From contig BAXE01000010.1 of assembly GCA_001310415.1 (NCBI GenBank), positions 1 through 64,000 of the forward strand: a stretch of DNA of 64,000 bases. Direction: 5' to 3'. The notes under the pieces are model-generated. The model ran no database searches and was not told the origin of the DNA. It worked only from the letters and a program-made list of their open reading frames with translations. The stretch comes from Enterovibrio sp. JCM 19048. GTDB lineage: Bacteria; Pseudomonadota; Gammaproteobacteria; Enterobacterales; Vibrionaceae. Of the stretch, positions 50,652-60,825 are shown one piece after another. Positions within the stretch are counted from its first letter, which is position 1, and the number at the start of each line of letters is the position of its first letter. A program made the translations under genes and the position numbers.

Positions 50652-50819
50652 ATGGCTAAAGGCATTCGCGAGAAGATCCGCCTGGTATCATCAGCTGGTA
50701 CTGGTCACTTCTACACTACTGATAAAAACAAACGTAACATGCCGGGCAAGTTCGAGATCAAGAAATTTGATCCAGTTGTTCGTCAACACGTTATGTACAA
50801 AGAAGCTAAAATCAAGTAA
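50652..50819 (+). CDS. rpmG: 50S ribosomal protein L33
   Basis: 55 residues, [20 protein letters not shown] then [20 protein letters not shown] and ending KEAKIK, the standard gammaproteobacterial L33 without the zinc cysteines. GAGG ribosome site upstream, 13 bases after the rpmB stop. Ends before a terminator. Confidence 0.97.
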   Translation: MAKGIREKIRLVSSAGTGHFYTTDKNKRNMPGKFEIKKFDPVVRQHVMYKEAKIK

Positions 50820-50836
50820 TTGGTCTTTGCTTTTTG

Positions 50837-50866
50837 TAAAAAACCCGGCTTTGGCTGGGTTTTTTA
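50837..50866 (+). terminator. Terminator after rpmG
   Basis: AAACCCGGC TTTG GCTGGGTTT (one G-U pair) with TTTTTT, 18 bases after the rpmG stop. Confidence 0.85.
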
Positions 50867-50929
50867 TATCTGTAAAACGGGCGGTTGGGCATATACACTT
50901 ACCTAAGTGCTTGGTACAGAGAGTGAATC

Positions 50930-51429
50930 ATGCAAGACCGTCCCGCAGAACCTTCAACAATATATTGATCCTCGGTGTATTGGTGTTCATCGCCCTGATG
51001 AACCTGCCGACTTATCTGCGAAGCCATATCGCCGGATTGGAACAGTCCCAGGACACGGAGCAGGTCACTCCAGATGGTGTGATTGCGCTGATGCCTGATA
51101 ATTTGCAGATTAAAGCGCTGCAATTCCCCAAGTTTACCCTGACCAAAGCATCTCCTTGGCTGAGCGATACCAAACTGACGGTGTCTGCAACTGACCTGGC
51201 CAATCGCTGGATACACCTTTCCGGTACGGAAATCGATAAAGCCACTTACGACAAACTCAAGCCTGCGCTGCGTTCACCGTCGACTCTGGTCGTGGATCTC
51301 GGTGCTGATGAAGAGCCGCTTCGCCTGACCTACTACGAATTACCTCAATTTTGGTTATTGCAAAACTGGGAAAACCGTTGGCTTGCCGTCTCGGTTGATC
51401 CAAACTACCTCTTCCCGCTCGCCAACTGA
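50930..51429 (+). CDS. Uncharacterised membrane-anchored protein before mutM (one frameshift)
   Basis: Not recognised. ATG at 50930 is followed by AA where AAA is needed; with one A restored near 50935 the protein reads [20 protein letters not shown] and runs to 166 residues. It has one N-terminal membrane helix ([16 protein letters not shown]) preceded by Arg residues, so the rest (residues ~30-166) probably lies outside the cytoplasm. The C-terminus ends [14 protein letters not shown]. An apparent longer frame from 50767 crosses rpmG and its terminator and is not real. Unnamed proteins in this place occur in vibrios as I recall. Function unknown. Confidence 0.75.
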
Positions 51430-51439
51430 CAGGAAGACA

Positions 51440-52251
51440 ATGCCAGAATTACCGGAAGTTGAGGTCAGCCGCCTCGGTATCCAGCCGCACGCGCTGGGGC
51501 AGGTGGTGACCCGTATTGATGTCCGTCAGCCTTCATTGCGCTGGCCGGTGCCTGAAAATATCCATGATATGGAAGGACAGGAGATACGCGCGGTGAAGCG
51601 CCGTGCCAAGTACCTATCCTTGAAACGGATGCCGGTGAGGCGCTCATTCATTTGGGCATGTCAGGCAGCCTCAGGGTGCTCGATGGCGACGTTCCGCCGG
51701 CCAAGCACGATCATGTCGATTTGCACCTCAGTAATGGCAAGATGATCCGCTACAACGATCCACGCCGTTTCGGAGCCTGGTTGTGGCAGCCCAAAGGTGG
51801 CGAGCATGCGGTGTTGGGGAAACTGGGGCCGGAGCCGCTGACCGATGATTTCACCGGTGAGTACCTGTTTGATAAAAGCCGCGGCAAACGCACCGCCATC
51901 AAGCAGTTCATTATGGATAACGCCGTGGTGGTGGGGGTTGGGAACATCTACGCCAATGAGTCGCTGTTTATCTGCAACATCCATCCTAAGCGTCCGGCTG
52001 GGCAGCTGACCCTCAACGATGCAAATCTATTGGTTGATGAAATCAAGCAGGTATTGGCAACCGCTATCAAGCAGGGCGGCACCACACTGAAAGATTTCAC
52101 CCAGACTGACGGTAAGCCGGGCTACTTCGCCCAGGAGCTCTTGGTCTACGGCAAGCAGGGAAAGCCATGCCCTGAGTGTGGCGAGATATTGCAGAGCGTG
52201 AAGATAGGGCAGCGCAATACGGTGTTTTGCCCTGAATGCCAGAAAGATTAA
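51440..52251 (+). CDS. mutM: Formamidopyrimidine-DNA glycosylase MutM/Fpg (one frameshift)
   Basis: Removes 8-oxoguanine. The catalytic N-terminal Pro-Glu is in [17 protein letters not shown]; then [43 protein letters not shown] (helix-two-turn-helix) and the zinc finger CPECGEILQ...CPECQKD at the end. A G is missing near 51621 (corrected [16 protein letters not shown]). Corrected length is 270 residues (E. coli 269). AGGAAG ribosome site 6 bases upstream. Confidence 0.95.
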
Positions 52252-52278
52252 AGCCCGCAAACGCGGGCTTTAGTTTTT
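52249..52278. terminator. Terminator between mutM and coaD
   Basis: AAAGCCCGC AAAC GCGGGCTTT with TTTTT, between convergent genes; the mutM stop lies in its left arm. Confidence 0.85.
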
Positions 52279-52293
52279 AAATAGCGACAGCAT

Positions 52294-52914
<621 letters not shown>

Positions 52915-52973
52915 TTAGCGGATGAAGGTGCATCAGGTATGATCGGCCAGAACGTCGGAACCAGGTATCCACC

Positions 52974-54011
52974 ATGAAAAAATCCTTGTCATCAGAAACG
53001 ATAAAATCGGCGACTTTATGCTGGCGTGGCCGGCTTTTGCCATGCTCAAGCAATCGATGCCGGGCGCAGAAATTACGGCATTGGTGCCTTCGTATACCAA
53101 GGCGCTGGCTGAGCTTTGCCCCTCGATTGATAAGGTGCTGGTGGATTGCGGAAAAAAAGCCGACAAGCAAAGCAAAAAGCAGCTGGTTGCTGACATTAAG
53201 GCACAGGGGTTTGATGCCTCAATCTGTCTTTTTTCCGACAGCTATAACGCTACTTTGGTGTGGAAAGCCGGGATCCCGTTCCGTCTGGCGCCAGCGACCA
53301 AGATTTCCCAGTTCCTGTATAACCACCGCATTACCCAGCGCCGCTCGCAATCAGCCAAGCCTGAGTTTGAATATAACCTCGACCTTATCCGCGCTTTTTT
53401 AGCTAAACAGTCGGTACCCGTTAAAGAGCCTTGCGCACCTTACCTGACATTCAGTGCTGAAGTACTGAACGAGCAGAAAACCAAACTGGCTGGGGGCGTT
53501 GGGTCTGGACGAGCAAAAGCCATGGCTTTATGTGCATGCAGGCAGCGGCGGCTCGGCAAACAACCTGTCGCTTGAGCAGTATTGCGCGTTGGTGGCGGGT
53601 ATCTGCGAAAAGAGTGCCATTGAAGTGGTGCTGACGGCTGGCCCTGGTGAAGCAGAGAAAGCGGCCGAGCTACAAGCTTTGCTGGCACAAAACGGCGTTA
53701 AGGCGGTGGTGTATGACAAGAACAACGGGTTAGAGGATTTCACCCGCTCGATTGCCTGTGCCAGCGCGTTTATCGCGGGCTCTACGGGGCCATTGCATAT
53801 TGCCGCTACCGTGGATGTGCCGACCATCGGCTTCTTCCCGGCCAAACGCAGCGCGACGCCATTGCGTTGGCAGCCCATCAACAGTGAAGGGCGACATATG
53901 GCTTTCGCGCCGCCAGTGGCTAAAGACAAAGAAGAAGCGGCAGACATGTCAAAGATTGCTGTCAATGACATCCTGCCGGATGTAAATGGGTTTCTGGCGC
54001 GGGTTATTTAG
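52974..54011 (+). CDS. GT9 glycosyltransferase, heptosyltransferase-like (two frameshifts, one an insertion)
   Basis: Glycosyltransferase family 9, the group of LPS core heptosyltransferases. ATG at 52974. With one A added to the A6 run near 52982 it starts MKKILVIRNDKIGDFMLAWP, the classic GT9 start. Near 53496 one G must be removed from a G5 run to give LAGALGLDEQKPWLYVHAGS. The donor-site text is FIAGSTGPLHIAATVDVPTIGFF. Corrected length is 345 residues. The last 8 bases overlap the convergent waaE-like gene. Which core sugar it adds is unknown. Confidence 0.85.
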
Positions 54012-54783
54012 CCGCGCGACTGTCGTTACTGCGGATCCAAAGGTCAGCGTATTTCACAAAGGTGGAGTGCGCTGACAACACCGCAATCAAAAAGCCCTGT
54101 TTGCCATCGAGAAAGCCGCGTTTCAGTACATACATCTTCAAAAAGCAGCCCAATGCGTGGAGCAAGCCCTGGCTGATGCTGCTTTTCTTGCCTCTGGCTT
54201 CACGGCCATCAGCAGGCTTGGCGTAGTGGGCTGATTTCACCAGATAGTGGGTCAGATCGCGGTAGGAGTAATGCAGCAGGTCGCCGTCCAATACCAGGGT
54301 TTTCGCGCCTTCCGGGCGGATGATTTTCTCGTGCACCAGCGCATCGTCATACTGGGTGTATACACGCGGATAAACGCGCACATGACTGTAGTACCAGCCT
54401 GAATGGCGAAGGAAACGGCCAAAGACCCAGGTCAGTTCATTCACTTCAACCAGGGTGTCTGCCGGTGGGTTTTCCAGCAGCTTTAGCAGGCTTTGTTTGA
54501 GCTCAGGAGAAACCACTTCGTCAGCGTCAATCGCGATGATCCAGTCTTTGGTGGCATAGCTTTGCGCCAGCTGCTTTTGTTTGCCAAACCCCGGCCACTC
54601 GGCGTTCACATAGACTTTCGCGCCTGCAGCTTCTGCAATGGCTACTGTGTTGTCAGTGCTGCCTGAGTCCACAACAACAATTTCATCGACCCAGTCGAGC
54701 GACGCCAGACATTCTGGCAGGATCTGCTCTTCGTTTTTGGTGATGATAATGGCGCTGATGGTGGCGCGTGTTGTCTGGCTCAT
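54004..54783 (-). CDS. Family 2 glycosyltransferase, WaaE/KdtX-like
   Basis: 259 residues. GT-A fold with TISAIIITKNEEQILPECLA, IVVVDSGSTDNTVAIAEAAG and metal motif IIAIDADEVVSP; C-terminal HYSYRDLTHYLVKSAHYAK and LHALGCFLKMYVLKRGFLDG are typical of the WaaE group, which adds a beta-1,4-linked glucose to core heptose I. It overlaps the following GT9 gene by ATGA on the same strand. Core linkage is inferred. Frame intact. Confidence 0.85.
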   Translation of the reverse strand: MSQTTRATISAIIITKNEEQILPECLASLDWVDEIVVVDSGSTDNTVAIAEAAGAKVYVNAEWPGFGKQKQLAQSYATKDWIIAIDADEVVSPELKQSLLKLLENPPADTLVEVNELTWVFGRFLRHSGWYYSHVRVYPRVYTQYDDALVHEKIIRPEGAKTLVLDGDLLHYSYRDLTHYLVKSAHYAKPADGREARGKKSSISQGLLHALGCFLKMYVLKRGFLDGKQGFLIAVLSAHSTFVKYADLWIRSNDSRAAK

Positions 54784-55835
54784 AGCAGTTCCTCTTTTTC
54801 AGTGACTTCGTCGAAACGGGCAATCACCGATTCAATCGTAATTCGTTGCATGGCGTTTTCGTCTTTGACGCGGGTACGCCAGGAAACCTCATCCACAGAT
54901 TTTCCGGTTTCCGCTTTAATCGCTTCTGCGTACACACTCACCACATACTGTCGCCAGTTGTAAGGCCCGGTGCGGGCAGGGTTGTGGTGGGCGTAAAGGC
55001 CAATCACCGGAGTGTTTACCGCGTTGGCAAGATGCGCAGGGCCGCTGTCTGGGGCTAAAACCAGTGCCGCGGCTTTTTCCAAAGCCAGCAGTTGCAGCAG
55101 GCTGGTTTTGCCAATCAGGTTTTTGACCGGGCGGGAAAGTTGGCGCTCAATTGCCTGACCGAGTTCAATTTCGATTTTCCCCGGGCCGCCAGCCAAAATA
55201 ACGTCAAAACCTTTGTGCAGCGCATGTTCGATCACCGCGGCATAGCCTTCCGCCGTCCAGTTCTTGAAGGCTTTACTGGCCGCGGGCGCAACAACCAGTA
55301 GTGGTTTGTCGGTGAGCTGCCCGGCTGCCCATTGGGTGTCCGCGTCCGATACCGGCAGTGTCCATGATGGGGTTTGTGCTTTCAAACCCAAGGTTTCAGT
55401 GAACGCCATAAAGCCATCCAACACATGCAGCGATTGTGGCGACAGCACCTTGGTATTGGTGAACCAGGATTGCAGATCGCTGGCGCGCACTTTGTCGAAG
55501 CCGAGTTTGTATTTGGCTTTGATGCCGACTGAAAGCAGGCTGGCGCGGATAGCAGATTGCATGTGCAGCAGGGCATCAAAGTGCTTGCCATTCAGTGCGC
55601 TCCATACCGCTTGCATGCCTTTCCAGCCCTGTTTCTTGTCAAAGGCAATCACCTTCACCGAGGGGAGCAAAGGCGTCAGCAGGGCAGCTTCCGCTTTGCC
55701 TGCAATCCAGGTGATGTCGGTGTCGGGCCACTGTGACTGGATAGCCTGCACGGCTGCGATTGCGTTACAAACGTCGCCAATCGCTGAAAGACGAAGCACG
55801 CACAGTGACTGTGGGGGCGTGGAAAATAAGGCCAT
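54780..55835 (-). CDS. GT9 heptosyltransferase, WaaC/OpsX-like
   Basis: 351 residues starting MALFSTPPQSLCVLRLSAIG, then DVCNAIAAVQAIQ as in OpsX/WaaC-type enzymes that place the first heptose on Kdo. Conserved ITWIAGKAEAALL, LLVVAPAASKAFKNW and APDSGPAHLANAVNTPVIGL. The presence of a single-Kdo acceptor with Kdo kinase next door fits the OpsX type. Divergent from kdkA. Frame intact. Confidence 0.85.
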   Translation of the reverse strand: MALFSTPPQSLCVLRLSAIGDVCNAIAAVQAIQSQWPDTDITWIAGKAEAALLTPLLPSVKVIAFDKKQGWKGMQAVWSALNGKHFDALLHMQSAIRASLLSVGIKAKYKLGFDKVRASDLQSWFTNTKVLSPQSLHVLDGFMAFTETLGLKAQTPSWTLPVSDADTQWAAGQLTDKPLLVVAPAASKAFKNWTAEGYAAVIEHALHKGFDVILAGGPGKIEIELGQAIERQLSRPVKNLIGKTSLLQLLALEKAAALVLAPDSGPAHLANAVNTPVIGLYAHHNPARTGPYNWRQYVVSVYAEAIKAETGKSVDEVSWRTRVKDENAMQRITIESVIARFDEVTEKEELL

Positions 55836-55952
55836 GGGTATGCTTATGTGGTTATGATGGCTGAAATTATGCAGTTGCCGATCCGCAATGTAAAATGCAA
55901 CCGCCGTTTACGGCCAATCGACAACACGCCCAATCCCATAAAAGGAGCTTCC

Positions 55953-56664
55953 GTGGAGCGACTAAGCCTCAACAATACCCATATCTGGTTTGACGAAACC
56001 TTGCTGAAAGAGAAGCCGGAGCTTTGCTTTGATATTGCCTTCTGGCAGCAAAAGGATGCGGTGTTGGGCTCTGCCACAGGAAGAGGCACCACCTGGTTTT
56101 TGCAGACGGAAACTGTGCCTGCCGCGCTCAGGCATTACCGCCGTGGCGGCCTGTTCGGCAAGCTGGTGAAAGACAGCTATCTGTTTACCGGCTGGGAGCG
56201 CACCCGTGCCGCGGAAGAGTTTAACCTGCTGCATTATTTGCGGGAGGCGGGCATTGCCGTGCCGCGTCCACTGGCGGCGAGAGCGTTCGCGAAGGGTTGA
56301 CCTATCAGGCCGATATCCTGGTGGAAAAATCGATGGTGCGCGGGATTTGGTTGGTATCCTGACAGAAGAAACGCTGACACCGGCGCAATACCGGGCGGTT
56401 GGCCGTCTGGTGCGCCAACTGCATGATGCCGGGGTGTGCCATACCGACCTCAATATCCACAATATCCTGCTCGATAATGAAGGCCAGTTCTGGCTGATTG
56501 ATTTTGACAAGTGCGGCCGCCGCGATGGCGACAGCTGGAAAGCGGCAAACCTGAGTCGTTTACAGCGTTCATTCAATAAGGAAGTGGGACGGTTTCAGAT
56601 CCGCTGGCAGCCAGCGGATTGGGATGCCCTGATGCAAGGTTATCAGCTAATAAAACGGACTTAG
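55953..56664 (+). CDS. kdkA: 3-Deoxy-D-manno-octulosonic acid kinase KdkA (two frameshifts)
   Basis: Phosphorylates the single Kdo residue on lipid A, as in Haemophilus and Vibrio. GTG at 55953 with AAAGGAG (55940-55946) is clearly the start. Small protein-kinase fold: HYRRGGLFGKLVKDSYLFTG, FNLLHYLREAGIAVPRPLAA, catalytic loop CHTDLNIHNILLD and LIDFDKCGRR. A G is missing near 56283 and an A near 56326 (corrected ILVEKIDGARDLVG). Corrected length is 237 residues. The stop overlaps the convergent waaA stop by 4 bases. Confidence 0.92.
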
Positions 56665-57929
56665 TTTTTCAGCCAGACGCCGACAGTTTCAAGGGTTTTC
56701 GCTACCGCGCCGCGGTTTTCTCCACAATCCCCAGTGCGGCAGTGCCCGCTTTCTCCCGCTTGCCACTGTCATCCAGCAGCGCGCTAATGTGCGCGGCAAT
56801 CTCTTCACTTTCTTGGCAGACCTCACAGGCGCCGGCTTCAATCAGCTGCTCGGCAATTACCTGAAAGTTGAAGTAGCTTGGCCCTGTCACCAGCGGTTTG
56901 GCCAAGGATGCCGGCTCCAACAGATTGTGCCCGCCAACCTTATCCCCAATCAGGCTACCGGCCATAAAAGTGACATCTGAGGCTGCAAACAGCTTCATCA
57001 TTTCGCCCATGGTATCGCCAAGGTAGACCTGGGTTTGCGGCGTGATGAACTCTTCTTTGCTGCGTCTTGCCAGCGTAAAGCCCTTTTCCCTGACCAGTTC
57101 GGCCACGGCGCTGAAGCGTTCTGGGTGTCTTGGCACCAACATCATCAGTGTGTTGGGGCTTGCGCCAGTAGAAGGCGGTGGGCATCGAGCAGGATTTCAT
57201 CTTCCCCCGGATGGTGCTGGCGGCAACCCAGACCGGGCGTTCACCACATTGTGCTTTGAGTGCGGTTACCGCTTCATCGCTGGCATCAAAGGGTGGTAAA
57301 TCGAATTTCACTGAGCCGGATACGGATACCTTGCTCTGCGGCACACCAAGGGTGACAAAGCGCTGCGCATCTTCCTCAAACTGACACAGTACATGGTCGA
57401 TATTCTTCGACAGCAGGTTAAACAGCGGCTGGACGCGCTGATAGCCCTTCATGGATTTTTCCGACAGGCGCGCATTCATCACCACAACTGGAACAGAGGC
57501 TTTCTTTACCGTCGCCAGCGTGTTTGGCCACAGCTCGGTTTCCATGATCAGCAGAATTTTGGGGTTGAGTCGACGAAGAAAGCCGCGCACAGCAAAGGCA
57601 AAATCAATCGGCATGTAGCGGTGCTCGATGCCTGCAATTTTCGAGGCAATGTCAGCCCCTGTGGCTGTGGTAGTCGTCACCAGAATGGTCTCGTGCGGAT
57701 AGGCTTTTTGCAGTGCCGCGATGACAGGTTTGGCGGCAATCACTTCACCAACCGACACTGCATGGATCCAGATTGGGCGCTTTTCACTGGCGAGTGTTGG
57801 CGTGAAGCCAAAATGTTCTACCCAGCGTTTACCAACTTTAGGTTTACCGTCTTTGGCCCGGTACAGACCGAGAAGTAGAAAGGGAGCGGCGAGGGCCAGC
57901 AACAGGGTGTAGAGAATGCGCACAATCAA
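56661..57929 (-). CDS. waaA: Kdo transferase WaaA/KdtA (three frameshifts)
   Basis: Transfers Kdo from CMP-Kdo to lipid IVA; essential for LPS. N-terminal anchor (MIVRILYTLLLALAAPFLLL), then WIHAVSVGEVIAAKPVIAAL, METELWPNTLATV, AASTHPGEDEILLDAHRLLL after repair, LGDTMGEMMKLFAASDVTFM and GGHNLLEPASLAKPLVTGPS. Bases are missing near 57213 (C), 57150 (A) and 56714 (A); the last moves the end to VAKTLETVGVWLKN at 56661. Corrected length is 423 residues (E. coli 425). The kdkA-waaA pairing suggests mono-Kdo LPS. Confidence 0.95.
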
Positions 57930-57962
57930 GCCTTATCAGTGAATCTGACGCTAGTGTACAAC

Positions 57963-57986
57963 AAAGGGCGCCTTGCGGAGCCCTTT
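57963..57986 (-). terminator. Hairpin between the gtr membrane gene and waaA
   Basis: AAAGGGC, 10-base loop, GCCCTTT; the following T-run on the minus strand is poor, so termination is only likely. Confidence 0.5.
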
Positions 57987-58008
57987 CGATGTGGTTGTAA
58001 ATCCGGTT

Positions 58009-59303
58009 TTAGCGGGTCAGCCCCTGATCACTCAGGTATTGCTGAACCTGCTCTACGTAGTCGACTTTGTAGGAGTACTTATTGCTGTCGTGAGATGCCA
58101 CCAGGTTGACCACCAGGAAGAAAGCAGCAAGGGCAAGTACGCCTTTGGTGAAACGCTCTGGCATGGTCTGCGTCCAGGACTCTGCTTTCACCAGCAGCGG
58201 GATCAGCGCCAGCGGGAAAGTCAGGATCAGGTGCCAGTACGAGAAGGTGATCGGCGACAGCATGGCGTTCACTATGATGGCCAACACGGTCGCTACGGCA
58301 AACAACAGCAGCCACTGCTGGTTGTCCTCAATCGCGGTATCACGCTTAATGCGTGGCTTGATGACTTTCCATGATGCCCAGTTAATACGCACGGACAGCA
58401 CCACCGTCGCAGCGCCGACAAGGTAAAGCACCGCTTGCCAAAGATACTGCAGAACCATTTGCAGCCAGCTGATGGTGGTGACCCAATCAAAGGTGACATC
58501 TGTAATGATGCGGTTTGAGAACAGAGTAGAGCTGTACCTGAACCAGTAAAGCACTGCTTTCAGCACCGGATAAACATGCACGGCGCCGTAACCGATATAG
58601 CGGTCACTCTCACGGCTGATCTCTTCGTTAACGGCGTATTCCTGAAAATACGGGATCAGGGAAACCAGCAACACAACACCAGCAGTGATGACACCTGCCC
58701 AGTTCGGGTGTGCCATTTTGCGGTACAGCAGATAGCAGGAAATGACTGCCAGAACCGGCCAGGAGTAGTGGAATTGCATGGCGCCGCCAATGGCCAGAAC
58801 ATGCAGGAAGCTGTAGCCAAATGCCGGTTTGTCACGCAGGTTAAACGCTGACCAAAAATGAAGTGCAGTAAAAAAGCAAAGGTAAGCCGGGTTATAGATA
58901 GTGCTGTCGTACAAAAGCCAGGGGTTCAGCCAGTACGCCACCATAAACAGGACACGCACTGGCATACTGAACACTGATTTGATCACTGCATCAAACAGCA
59001 GATAAGAGATCACGCGCAGCGCGATGATGGCCACCATCGGAGACCATGGGCTGTCCCACAGCATAATGGGGAAGCCGACAATCCAGCTGACAGGGAGCCG
59101 GGAACATTGCCGACGGCGCTGGCCGCGTTACCAAAAGCCAGCCAGGTATCCTGATAGGCACCCAGATAGCCTTTGTAGAGCATTTGGGTCTGGTCGCCGG
59201 TGATGATCTGGTTACTGGCATACAGTACGGCCAGAAGGAGTCCCGCAAAGAAGCCGGCTCTTTGCATCCATGTGGCGTGGCGGGAAAATGAATTCAGGTT
59301 CAT
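58009..59303 (-). CDS. Polytopic membrane glycosyltransferase, Gtr/ArnT-like (one frameshift)
   Basis: About 431 residues after one base is restored near 59086 (corrected SAWIVGFPIMLWDSPWSPMV). Many hydrophobic helices (AGFFAGLLLAVLYASNQIIT; GVITAGVVLLVSLIPYFQEY; GVLALAAFFLVVNLVAS). The gene follows gtrB-like and gtrA-like genes on the same strand with short spacing, the three-gene layout in which the third gene is the specific glycosyltransferase using undecaprenyl-phosphate-sugar in the periplasm. The specificity is unknown; the GT-C fold is inferred from topology. Confidence 0.75.
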
Positions 59304-59318
59304 GGTTTGTCCGTAAAG

Positions 59319-59719
59319 TTAACCCTGGGAAGGGGGATTCTCGTTATAAGTCCAAAAGCGATGGATAAAATAAGTGACCAGCGGGATCATAAACACGACC
59401 AGCAGCACACGCAGGTAGCTGTTTGTGCCTTGGAACAATTCGCTGATCAATTGTGAGATGATGAGCGCAGAAAACTGCACGGCAAAAAAGCGCGTTGCAT
59501 TTTTTAATGACAGCGACTTTTGAAAGACAAACAGCGACTGCATCAAATAAGACAATCCGAACGCACAACCAAAGCCAACCAGATTGGCAATGAACACACT
59601 GGTGGTCAGGAAGCGAAGCAGGGCAAAGGCAACCACAATGTGGGTCAGGGATGCCAGACCGCCTGTCAGCCAAAACGCACGATGCGGTGAGCCAACAGTT
59701 TCTCAGTCAAGGACGTCAT
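59319..59719 (-). CDS. gtrA: GtrA-family flippase-like membrane protein (one frameshift)
   Basis: GtrA proteins are thought to flip undecaprenyl-phosphate-glucose. 133 residues after one T is restored near 59676: MTSLTEKLLAHRIVRFWLTG then GLASLTHIVVAFALLRFL. Four helices, with NLVGFGCAFGLSYLMQSLFVF and FAVQFSALIISQLISELF and the C-terminal RFWTYNE, all typical of the family. The ATG overlaps the gtrB-like stop by one base (TAATG). Confidence 0.85.
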
Positions 59720-60678
59720 TATTGCGCTTCACCCTGTTTATCTGCGGAGTCGCTTTCGATGATGTAGACGGGCCGTCGTTTGGATTCCATATACAGCCTG
59801 CCAATGTATTCGCCCATCACCCCAAGCCCAATCAGTTGTATTCCTCCAAAGAAGAGAATCACAGTGATCATGGATGCATAACCTGGCAGGTCAACGCCAA
59901 AAAACAGGGTTTTCAAAATGATGGCGCTGCCGTACAAGAAAGCGATACCGGAAAAGAAGATCCCCAGGTAAAGCCAGATCCGAAGTGGCGCAGTACTGAA
60001 ACTGGTGATGCCTTCAAGGGCAAAGTTCCAAAGGCGCCAGCCATTAAAACTGGTTTCCCCGGCAGCACGTGGCTGGCGAACGTATTCAACCACCGACGTT
60101 TTAAAGCCCACCCAAGAAAAAATGCCCTTCATAAAACGCTGGTTTTCAGGCAAAAGCTGAATCGCGTCTACCACACGGCGGCTGATCAGACGAAAGTCTC
60201 CGACATTGTCAGGAATTTCTATTTTCGCAATCTTGTTGTGGAACTTGTAAAACAGGTTCGCGGTGACTTTCTTCGCCCAGGTGTCACTGCTGCGGTCGAT
60301 ACGCTTTGCGACCACCACGTCATAACCTTTTTGCCATTCGCGGATAAAGTCGTGGATAAGCTCTGGCGGGTCTTGCAGGTCGGCATCAATGGGAATGATA
60401 GCTTCGCCTTTGGCGAGATCAAGCCCAGCGGTCAATGCTGCTTCCTTACCGAAATTACGGGACAGGTTGATTACCCGGACAGAAGGAGTCTTCTCTGTCA
60501 GATCATTTAAGACTTCGAGCGTATTATCTTTGCTTCCATCGTTCACAAACAGCAATTCATAGGAAAGCCCCGTTGATTGCAAAATTTCTGTGATTTTGTC
60601 GGTAAAAGTGGAGAGAACTTCCTGCTCGTTATAGCACGGGCAGATGATAGAAATGGAAGGCTTGTTATGACTGTCCAT
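59719..60678 (-). CDS. gtrB: GtrB-like undecaprenyl-phosphate glycosyltransferase
   Basis: Family 2 transferase that charges undecaprenyl phosphate with a sugar on the cytoplasmic side. 319 residues: SISIICPCYNEQEVLSTFTD, LLFVNDGSKDNTLEVL, NLSRNFGKEAALTAGLDLAK, IPIDADLQDPPELI, then two C-terminal helices (LYLGIFFSGIAFLYGSAI and YASMITVILFFGGIQLIGLG) ending GEYIGRLYMESKRRPVYI, the DPM1/GtrB layout. First gene of the trio. Frame intact. Confidence 0.9.
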   Translation of the reverse strand: MDSHNKPSISIICPCYNEQEVLSTFTDKITEILQSTGLSYELLFVNDGSKDNTLEVLNDLTEKTPSVRVINLSRNFGKEAALTAGLDLAKGEAIIPIDADLQDPPELIHDFIREWQKGYDVVVAKRIDRSSDTWAKKVTANLFYKFHNKIAKIEIPDNVGDFRLISRRVVDAIQLLPENQRFMKGIFSWVGFKTSVVEYVRQPRAAGETSFNGWRLWNFALEGITSFSTAPLRIWLYLGIFFSGIAFLYGSAIILKTLFFGVDLPGYASMITVILFFGGIQLIGLGVMGEYIGRLYMESKRRPVYIIESDSADKQGEAQ

Positions 60679-60773
60679 AATCTTAAAAAAGCGCCTGTTT
60701 ATAGTGGAAATATGTCGCGCAAGCGAGAAAGCGCTAGATTAACAAAAAACAGGGGAGGCCACTCTAAAAATGA

Positions 60774-60810
60774 AAACTTGAGCCATCAAATCGTTTGATG
60801 GCTCAAGTTT
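60774..60810. terminator. Perfect 17-base stem terminator
   Basis: AAACTTGAGCCATCAAA, loop TCG, TTTGATGGCTCAAGTTT. It lies after the acyltransferase gene on the minus strand, 16 bases beyond its stop, and before gtrB. A/T runs on both sides. Confidence 0.85.
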
Positions 60811-60825
60811 TACCCTATTTATGTT

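Noticed and set aside
50767-51429. 220-residue protein starting inside rpmG
   Set aside because: It would cross rpmG and its terminator; the real start is ATG at 50930 with one lost A.
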